Under the pieces are notes generated by a model. That model was not told the DNA's origin. It made no database searches and saw only the letters and a list, made by a program, of their open reading frames with translations. Shown here one piece after another: positions 1 to 4,320 of a stretch of DNA of 6,476 nt; position 1 is the first letter of the stretch; each line of letters opens with the position of its first letter. Location of the stretch: assembly GCA_947476855.1 (NCBI GenBank), contig CANJSR010000293.1, forward strand, positions 1 to 6,476. The letters are read 5' to 3'. Source of the DNA: Acetobacteraceae bacterium. GTDB lineage: Bacteria; Pseudomonadota; Alphaproteobacteria; Acetobacterales; Acetobacteraceae. The translations under genes and the position numbers were made by a program.

Positions 1-375
1 CTGATCGAGGGCGACGTGCCCGAGGGCAAGAACACCCTGCTGGTGGAGGACCTGACGACCGATGGCGGGTCCAAGATCCGCTTCGCCAACGCGCTGCGCG
101 AGGCCGGGGCGATCTGCAACCACACCTTCGTCGTGTTCTTCTACGGCGTCTTCCCCGGCGCGTTCGAGACGCTGGCGCGGATGGACATCAAGCTGCACAG
201 CCTGTGCACTTGGTGGGACGTGCTGGAGGCCTGCAAGGACCGCCCGTATTTCTCGGACGAGGCCCTGTCCGAGGTGCGGCGCTTCCTGGAAGACCCCGTG
301 AGCTGGTCGGCCGCGCATGGCGGCGTCGCCTCGGCCGAAGAAGCCATGGCGCGCAAGGCCAAGGCCGAGGGCTGA
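1..375 (+). CDS. pyrE: Orotate phosphoribosyltransferase, C-terminal part (5' end outside window)
   Basis: This enzyme joins orotate to PRPP to make orotidine 5'-monophosphate, the fifth step of de novo pyrimidine synthesis, in the cytoplasm. The reading frame is open from base 1 and stops with TGA at 373-375. About 124 residues are visible, roughly the C-terminal half of an alphaproteobacterial PyrE (usually about 230 residues). The PRPP-binding loop is visible as LLVEDLTTDGGSK (bases 37-75), with the acidic pair E-D followed by T-T-D-G-G-S. Further on, a Phe/Tyr-rich strand (HTFVVFFYGVFPG) and LCTWWDVL are typical of the alphaproteobacterial form. The N-terminal half lies upstream, so the start cannot be judged. 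The C-terminal 25 residues are Ala/Lys/Glu-rich and probably a variable tail. The gene is followed closely by a terminator, so it appears to end its transcription unit. Family assignment is from recall of the motif and the tail, and is secure. Confidence 0.95.
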   Translation: MIEGDVPEGKNTLLVEDLTTDGGSKIRFANALREAGAICNHTFVVFFYGVFPGAFETLARMDIKLHSLCTWWDVLEACKDRPYFSDEALSEVRRFLEDPVSWSAAHGGVASAEEAMARKAKAEG

Positions 376-381
376 TCCACC

Positions 382-403
382 CGGCGGGGCACTGGCCCCG
401 CCG
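382..403 (+). terminator. GC-rich hairpin terminator after pyrE
   Basis: A perfect 9-bp stem (CGGCGGGGC / GCCCCGCCG) closes a 4-base loop, ACTG, and begins 6 bases after the pyrE stop codon. No clean T-run follows; the downstream bases are only moderately T-containing (ATTGCGCTTGCCTCGTT). Stem strength and position make it a likely transcription terminator, though the weak T-tract leaves its efficiency uncertain. Confidence 0.7.
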
Positions 404-410
404 ATTGCGC

Positions 411-440
411 TTGCCTCGTTTCCACGTCCGTTGTTAGAAC
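411..440 (+). promoter_or_regulatory. Possible sigma-70-type promoter overlapping the LexA site
   Basis: TTGCCT (411-416) and TAGAAC (435-440) are separated by 18 bases, and each matches the -35/-10 consensus at four of six positions. The -10 element overlaps the left half of the LexA operator, so bound LexA would block RNA polymerase. It lies just after the pyrE terminator, so the downstream gene would start its own transcript. The match is modest and other spacings are possible. Confidence 0.35.
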
Positions 441-451
441 AAAAAAGGAAC
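437..451 (+). promoter_or_regulatory. LexA (SOS) operator, GAAC-N7-GAAC
   Basis: GAAC (437-440), a 7-base spacer AAAAAAG and GAAC (448-451) form the exact direct-repeat operator described for alphaproteobacterial LexA; the other strand reads GTTC-N7-GTTC with a T-rich spacer, as in well-known sites of this class. It ends 12 bases before the ATG of the small gene at 464. I searched the window by eye for GAAC-N7-GAAC and its complement and found only this copy and one before uvrA. Actual binding is inferred. Confidence 0.75.
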
Positions 452-463
452 AACGGGTGATGC

Positions 464-778
464 ATGTCCAACGATCCAGCCACGCTGCTACGCCAGTCCG
501 AACAGCTTGAGCTTCCGGCCGTGCTGGAAATCGGCCACGCGAACGCCGCCGCGGTGCCCCTGATGCTGACCGATCCGGTGGTCATTCCGGTGGAACTTGA
601 ATGGACCGGCGGGGAAGCGTCGGACGCGCCGAACCGGGCGCGGGCCCCGATGGGGCCCAGCTCGGCCCCCGGGTCGCCGCCCGCCCAGCCCGTGTCCGCT
701 CGGCCGCAACCGGTGGGCATGGCCCCGGTCGCGATCCGGCCGTCCCGCCGGCGGGGGCGTTTTCTCGTTGGAAATTAG
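464..778 (+). CDS. Uncharacterised 104-residue protein, probably SOS-regulated
   Basis: I do not recognise this protein. ATG at 464 is the first possible in-frame start, because TGA at 458-460 closes the frame just upstream. Codon third positions are strongly G/C, as in the neighbouring genes. The N-terminal half (residues 1-52) looks folded, with mixed charged and hydrophobic residues. It includes QLELP at residues 14-18, which resembles sliding-clamp-binding peptides such as QLSLPL of Hda, and a hydrophobic stretch at about 27-46 that is interrupted by Asp and two Pro, so it is unlikely to be membrane-spanning. From about residue 53 it is rich in Pro, Ala, Gly, Ser and Arg, probably disordered, and ends in an Arg-rich tail. 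A purine-rich AAAAGGAA lies 14 bases before the ATG, which is rather far. A perfect LexA operator precedes it, so DNA-damage induction is inferred. A non-coding or mis-started ORF remains possible. Confidence 0.55.
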   Translation: MSNDPATLLRQSEQLELPAVLEIGHANAAAVPLMLTDPVVIPVELEWTGGEASDAPNRARAPMGPSSAPGSPPAQPVSARPQPVGMAPVAIRPSRRRGRFLVGN

Positions 779-850
779 CGATTTGTTTTCCATTCCGGCG
801 CATACTCCTCCCGCTTGACGGGGATGGCGGCGGTCGTCGTTCCCCCTTCC

Positions 851-856
851 GGAGGG
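851..856 (+). promoter_or_regulatory. Ribosome binding site that fixes the start at 866
   Basis: GGAGGG ends 9 bases before ATG at 866. This is a near-ideal Shine-Dalgarno sequence and favours 866 over the in-frame TTG at 815, which has no such site and would add 17 residues unlike the family. Confidence 0.75.
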
Positions 857-865
857 ATCGTCACA

Positions 866-2284
866 ATGATCTGGCTTGTGCTTCTGGCCATACTCGTGCT
901 GGCTACCGTCGCGCTTTATATCCACGACCGGCGCCAGACCCAGCACACGATCCTCCGCAACTTCCCCGTCGTCGGCTATTTCCGCTATTTCGCGGAAACC
1001 CTCGGCGAATACATGCGGCAGTACCAGTACCTGCCCGACTGGGCGGAACGGCCGTTCAACCGCCTGGATCGAAGCTGGGTCTACAGGTCCGCCAAGGGTA
1101 TCTCCAACCTCAGCAGCTTCGGCAGTGAGAATGTGCCGAGCTTTGTGTTTCGGAATGCGGCTTTTCCGGTGTTGGATGAGGAGAAGCAGTCGTTTCCAGG
1201 CAAATGGATCGGCGTGACCGAGGGGCCGGGCGCCTGCCGCACGCCCTTTTTCGGCGCGAGTTTCTTCAATATCAGCGGCATGAGCTACGGTGCCCTGAGC
1301 CACGCGGCGGTCTCCGCCCTGTCGCGCGGCGCCAAGCAGGCGGGTGTGTGGCTGGCGACCGGGGAAGGGGGGCTGGCCCCCTATCACCTGGAAGGTGGCT
1401 GCGACATCGTCATGCAGATGGGCACCGCGAAGTATGGCGTGCGCGATGCGTTGGGGAACCTGTCGGAGGACCGCCTGCGCGAACTCGCGGCGCATGAGCA
1501 GGTGCGGATGTTCGAGGTCAAGCTGGCGCAGGGCGCCAAGCCGGGCAAGGGCGGCATCCTGCCCGGCATCAAGGTCACGCCCGAGATCGCGAAGATCCGC
1601 GGTATCCCGGTGGGGGAGGACAGCATCAGCCCCAACCGCCACCATGATATTGGCAATGTGATGGAACTCGGCGCCTTCATTGACCGGGTCCGCCGGGTCA
1701 CCGGCAAGCCTGTCGGCGTGAAGTTCGTGGTCGGTGATCCGTCGTTCCTCGATGACTGGTTCAGCGACTGTGTGGCCAACCCCGAGCACTGCCCCGACTA
1801 TGTCCAGGTCGATGGCGGGGAAGGGGGGACAGGCGCGGCGCCGGCGCCGCTGATCGACTATGTCGGCCTGCCGATCACGGAGGCGCTGCGCCATGTCGTC
1901 GCCGCGCGGGAACGCTTTGGCCTGATCGAGCGGGTGCGGATCGTCGCCTCCGCCAAGCTGATCACGCCCGACAAGGTGGCCTGGGCGCTGTGCATGGGGG
2001 CGGATTTCGTGTCCTCGGCGCGCGGGTTCATGTTCAGCATGGGCTGCATCCAGGCGATGAAATGCGGCACCGGGGTGACATCGTCCGAACCGCGACTGAT
2101 CTCGGGGCTGGACCCGACCGACAAGGCAGTGCGCGTCGCCCGCTATGCCATGCGGGTGCGGGAGGAGGTGGAGATCATCGCCCATTCCTGCGGTGCGACC
2201 GACCCGAGCGGCTTCCGCCCGCACCATGTCACCGCGATCGAGCGGGGCGTGGGTGGCTTCCGCGCGGCCCAGGCGGGAGACTGA
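866..2284 (+). CDS. FMN-binding glutamate synthase-domain protein, membrane-anchored, stand-alone
   Basis: The 472-residue protein belongs to the stand-alone glutamate synthase central-domain family (Glu_synthase, YerD-like), which carries the FMN barrel of GltB without the glutaminase domain. An N-terminal hydrophobic helix (about residues 2-18, then the basic HDRRQ) should anchor it in the inner membrane with the barrel in the cytoplasm. Family signatures in order are ATGEGGLAPYH, GAKPGKGGILPG, SISPNRHHDI, DGGEGGTGAAP (316-326, substrate/flavin loop), ASAKLITPDK and GADFVSSARGFMF. The iron-sulfur region reads CIQAMKCGTGVT: C394 and C400 are present, but the third cysteine expected in C-x5-C-x4-C is absent and the segment appears about five residues short. 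The in vivo substrate of this family is generally unknown; a glutamate-forming or related flavin reaction is only an inference. A separate amidotransferase would be needed for glutamine use, and none is visible. Neighbours give no pathway clue. Confidence 0.9.
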   Translation: MIWLVLLAILVLATVALYIHDRRQTQHTILRNFPVVGYFRYFAETLGEYMRQYQYLPDWAERPFNRLDRSWVYRSAKGISNLSSFGSENVPSFVFRNAAFPVLDEEKQSFPGKWIGVTEGPGACRTPFFGASFFNISGMSYGALSHAAVSALSRGAKQAGVWLATGEGGLAPYHLEGGCDIVMQMGTAKYGVRDALGNLSEDRLRELAAHEQVRMFEVKLAQGAKPGKGGILPGIKVTPEIAKIRGIPVGEDSISPNRHHDIGNVMELGAFIDRVRRVTGKPVGVKFVVGDPSFLDDWFSDCVANPEHCPDYVQVDGGEGGTGAAPAPLIDYVGLPITEALRHVVAARERFGLIERVRIVASAKLITPDKVAWALCMGADFVSSARGFMFSMGCIQAMKCGTGVTSSEPRLISGLDPTDKAVRVARYAMRVREEVEIIAHSCGATDPSGFRPHHVTAIERGVGGFRAAQAGD

Positions 2285-2304
2285 CGCAGGCGGGGGACTG
2301 ACGC
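2271..2304 (+). repeat. 17-bp tandem duplication across the stop codon
   Basis: AGGCGGGAGACTGACGC (2271-2287) is followed directly by AGGCGGGGGACTGACGC (2288-2304), differing at one base; GGGCGGG then follows like the start of a third unit. The first copy holds the last codons and TGA of the glutamate-synthase-like gene. The second copy repeats the TGA downstream in another frame (17 is not a multiple of 3). It looks like a replication-slippage duplication. Confidence 0.8.
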
Positions 2305-2662
2305 GGGCGGGCTGGCCGGAGCGGTCATTTGTTGTGAAACAGAAGCATCAGGCGCCGGCCTGAACCGCGCCCTCGGGACAAGCCATATCTCTTTCGGGAC
2401 TGCCCAACCTGTTCGGCCGGCTGGTGGAAACGCGAGAAATCACGCAATTGCACCGCTCGGTTCACGCCATCCCGCCACCGGATACTTTCCTCCGTGTTAG
2501 CTTGTTGCAATCAAGGATCGTTCAGGTTGACCGCTGCGCGGATCAGGGGGACAGTTGCGGCATGTTCAGGACATGGGGCCAGGGATCGGAGTCTCCGACG
2601 CGGGCGCTTCCCGCGGTCGTACGCCGTGATCCCTTCCGCCGCGGCGGGTTCGGCGTCCCGTG
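2285..2662. other. 378-bp intergenic region with no convincing gene
   Basis: Short open frames exist here on both strands, but none shows family features, a good ribosome site or convincing codon use. Visible structures are the second copy of the 17-bp duplication, a small hairpin TCAGGC-GCCG-GCCTGA (2348-2363) without a T-run, a near-palindrome around TTGCAA (2505-2510), a perfect palindrome at 2586-2598, and a CCGCCG/CGGCGG palindrome at 2636-2647. One open frame, 2424-2663, ends in TGATG, overlapping the transporter ATG by one base; its residue make-up is not protein-like. I could not pick a credible promoter for the transporter, although one should lie here. The region is less G/C-extreme in its middle (about 2375-2530), as expected for regulatory sequence. 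Confidence 0.6.
2586..2598. repeat. Perfect palindrome TCGGAG-T-CTCCGA, possible operator
   Basis: Six base pairs mirror exactly about a single central T, 64 bases before the transporter ATG. The size and symmetry suit a dimeric regulator's binding site, but I know of no named factor for it and chance cannot be excluded. Confidence 0.35.
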
Positions 2663-3529
2663 ATGCAGGGCCAGTATCGCGGTGTCATCCTGATCATCAT
2701 TGCCTATGTCCTGATGACCGGTGAGACGGTGCTGATCCACCACATCGGTGACGCCGCCAGCCCGCTGCAATACATCTTGATGCGAAACATCGGCTGCATC
2801 GCCCTGGTCGTCTTCATGGCGCGGGAAGTCGGTGTCGTCGTGTTCCGGACCGCGACCCTGTGGCTGCAGTTCGTGCGGGCGGCGCTGACGATGATCTCTC
2901 TGTGGTGCCTGTTCTACGGCTTTGCGGTCCTGCCGCTCGCGGATGCCACGGCGGTGACCTATACCCGGGCGATCTTCCTGATCCTGCTGGCCGTGAGCCT
3001 GTTGGGAGAGCGGATTTCCCTGCGCCGCTGGCTGGCGGTGGGGGCGGGGATCGCCGGGGCGATGATCGTGATCAAGCCCACTTTCATGGACTGGCGGCCC
3101 GAATACCTGGTGGCGCTGGCCGGGGCGGCGCTGAACGCCGGATCGATGGTCGCGACCAAGGCGCTGGAGCGGCAGGATTCCACCATGACCATCATGGCCT
3201 GGCTGACCGTGCTGTCATCGCTGGCCTGCATCCCGGCGCTGTTCCAGCCCTGGCCCGCGGCCGAGTACTGGCCCTGGATGATCGGTATCTCATTCTTGGG
3301 GTCGAGCGGGCTCTATGTCGGGCTGCTGGCCATCCGCGCGGCCGATCTGTCGGTGCTGGCGCCGTTCGACTACTCCCGCCTGATCATGGCGGCGGGGTTC
3401 GGGGTGGTGCTGTTCGGAGAGGTCCCCGATGTGTCGACGCTGATCGGCGCGGCGGTGATCACCCTGGCCTGCGCGACGGCGACGATGACCGCGCGCGACC
3501 CCGCAATGGCGCGCCAGCCGCAGCGGTGA
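2663..3529 (+). CDS. DMT-superfamily (EamA) transporter
   Basis: This is a 288-residue inner-membrane protein of the drug/metabolite transporter superfamily, which moves small metabolites or amino-acid-like compounds across the membrane. Ten hydrophobic helices can be drawn at roughly 7-28, 35-53, 65-88, 93-112, 120-138, 147-163, 175-193, 204-223, 230-250 and 256-274, forming two EamA repeats. Typical features are SPLQYILMRN after helix 1, LPLADATAVTYTRAIFLILLAVSLLGERIS at the end of the first repeat (a conserved DMT turn), and the matching ADLSVLAPFDYSRL with LFGEVPD in the second. The length is normal for the family. ATG at 2663 is preferred; GTG at 2660 is the only other near in-frame start, and TGA at 2627-2629 closes the frame upstream. 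No clear Shine-Dalgarno precedes either. The substrate cannot be told from sequence, and neighbours do not suggest one. It converges with ssb. Confidence 0.92.
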   Translation: MQGQYRGVILIIIAYVLMTGETVLIHHIGDAASPLQYILMRNIGCIALVVFMAREVGVVVFRTATLWLQFVRAALTMISLWCLFYGFAVLPLADATAVTYTRAIFLILLAVSLLGERISLRRWLAVGAGIAGAMIVIKPTFMDWRPEYLVALAGAALNAGSMVATKALERQDSTMTIMAWLTVLSSLACIPALFQPWPAAEYWPWMIGISFLGSSGLYVGLLAIRAADLSVLAPFDYSRLIMAAGFGVVLFGEVPDVSTLIGAAVITLACATATMTARDPAMARQPQR

Positions 3530-3546
3530 TCCTGGTGTGACGGCGG

Positions 3547-3583
3547 CTGGCGGGGTTTCGATCGTCGGTGAAACCCGCGCCAG
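3547..3583. terminator. Convergent hairpin between the transporter gene and ssb
   Basis: CTGGCG-GGGTTTC pairs with GAAACCC-(G)-CGCCAG: 13 base pairs with one bulged G and a 10-base loop. It lies 17 bases after the transporter stop and 18 bases beyond the ssb stop on the other strand, so it could end transcription from both sides. Neither strand has a T-run after the stem, so strength is uncertain. Confidence 0.65.
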
Positions 3584-3601
3584 GGGCTGAGTCCGGAACG
3601 C

Positions 3602-4159
3602 CTAGAAGGGGATTTCGTCGTCGAGGTCGCCGCCCTTGGGTGCATCCCAGGATGGCGCCGCCGCCCCGCGTCCGCCACCGCCGGCGGCCCGTCCCGCCGC
3701 GGCCGGGGCGCGTTCGCGGGCCGGGGCACCACCGCCGCCACCCCCGCCACCATAGCCGCCCCCACCGTAGCCGCCCATTTCACCGCCGGCCTCCGCGCCG
3801 CCGCCGGAGCGGGTGTCGAGCATCGTCAACTGGCCGTTGAAGCGGCCGATCACGACCTCGGTCGTATAGCGTTCCTGGCCGGACTGGTCGGTCCATTTGC
3901 GGGTTTGCAGCGCGCCCTCGACATAGATCTTGGCGCCCTTCTTCAGATAGCGCTCCGCGACCTCTCCGATGCGGTCGTTGAAGATGACCACGCGGTGCCA
4001 TTCGGTCCGCTCCCGCCGCTCACCGGAGGCGCGATCGTTCCAGGACTCGCTGGTCGCAAGGGTCAGGTTGACGATCTTGCTGCCATCCTGCGTGTTGCGG
4101 ACCTCGGGGTCCTTCCCCAGATTGCCCACCAGGATAACCTTGTTGACGCTGCCCGCCAT
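3602..4159 (-). CDS. ssb: Single-stranded DNA-binding protein
   Basis: SSB coats single-stranded DNA as a homotetramer during replication, recombination and repair and recruits partner enzymes. The 185-residue product has the full OB-fold (about 1-112), beginning [22 protein letters not shown]-stacking aromatics W40, W54 and F60 fall at the same numbers as in E. coli, followed by W89. Residues 113-170 form a Gly/Ala/Pro-rich disordered linker. The chain ends in the acidic tip DLDDEIPF, the docking site for partner proteins. Length is typical. ATG at 4159 is supported by AGAGGA on the minus strand (4168-4173), 8 bases upstream. It is transcribed divergently from uvrA across a 161-bp spacer with a LexA operator at 4271-4285, about 111 bases from the ssb start. 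Co-regulation with uvrA in the SOS response is likely, but the distance is larger than for uvrA. Confidence 0.98.
   Translation of the reverse strand: MAGSVNKVILVGNLGKDPEVRNTQDGSKIVNLTLATSESWNDRASGERRERTEWHRVVIFNDRIGEVAERYLKKGAKIYVEGALQTRKWTDQSGQERYTTEVVIGRFNGQLTMLDTRSGGGAEAGGEMGGYGGGGYGGGGGGGGAPARERAPAAAGRAAGGGGRGAAAPSWDAPKGGDLDDEIPF
3728..3775 (-). repeat. Gly-rich low-complexity tract in the ssb linker
   Basis: Residues 129-144 of SSB are Gly with only two Tyr (pattern [16 protein letters not shown]), coded by near-repeated GGN codons. Such tracts are common in SSB linkers and vary in length by slippage between strains. Confidence 0.8.
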
Positions 4160-4270
4160 CGAACCAATCCTCTGCCTGAAGGGACGATCCTATCCCAGAT
4201 CACCCATCCCAAGGAACAGGCCGGGTTGAAATCCCTTGAATGACCACCCGGAAATGGCCTAAGCCAACCG

Positions 4271-4285
4271 GAACATCCTGTGAAC
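4271..4285 (+). promoter_or_regulatory. LexA (SOS) operator in the ssb-uvrA spacer, GAAC-N7-GAAC
   Basis: GAAC (4271-4274), spacer ATCCTGT and GAAC (4282-4285) match the alphaproteobacterial LexA direct repeat exactly and in the same orientation as the site at 437-451. It sits 35 bases before the uvrA ATG. An SOS operator between uvrA and ssb is well known in proteobacteria, which supports the call. I could not pick clear -35/-10 elements for either gene. Confidence 0.85.
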
Positions 4286-4320
4286 ATACCCCATCGCCCA
4301 AAAAGGGACAACCAAAACTC

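Noticed and set aside
457..510. Short overlapping frame starting at GTG 457 or ATG 460, better spaced from AAGGA than ATG 464
   Set aside because: It gives only 16-18 residues with no recognisable feature. It might be a leader peptide, but there is nothing beyond spacing to support it.
744..769. CCCGCC/GGCGGG palindrome followed by a T-rich stretch, terminator-like, inside the end of the 464-778 gene
   Set aside because: A fully folded palindrome has no loop; with a realistic loop only 4 bp remain, so it is weak, and it lies within the reading frame.
815..865. Upstream in-frame TTG start adding 17 residues to the glutamate-synthase-like protein
   Set aside because: ATG 866 has a strong ribosome site at 851-856 and gives a clean N-terminal membrane helix.
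488..2227. Very long minus-strand open frame (579 codons) opposite the flavoprotein and the small gene
   Set aside because: It mirrors the clearly coding + strand, is rich in His/Arg/Asp/Gly as antisense of GC-rich genes tends to be, and shows no family motif.
2348..2363. Hairpin TCAGGC-GCCG-GCCTGA as terminator of the flavoprotein gene
   Set aside because: Only 6 bp, no T-run, and 64 bases after the stop; too weak to call.
2325..2510. Minus-strand 61-codon frame in the intergenic region
   Set aside because: It starts with TTG, has no ribosome site at that start, and resembles no family known to me. A GGAGGA on this strand points to a different frame that stops after 12 codons.
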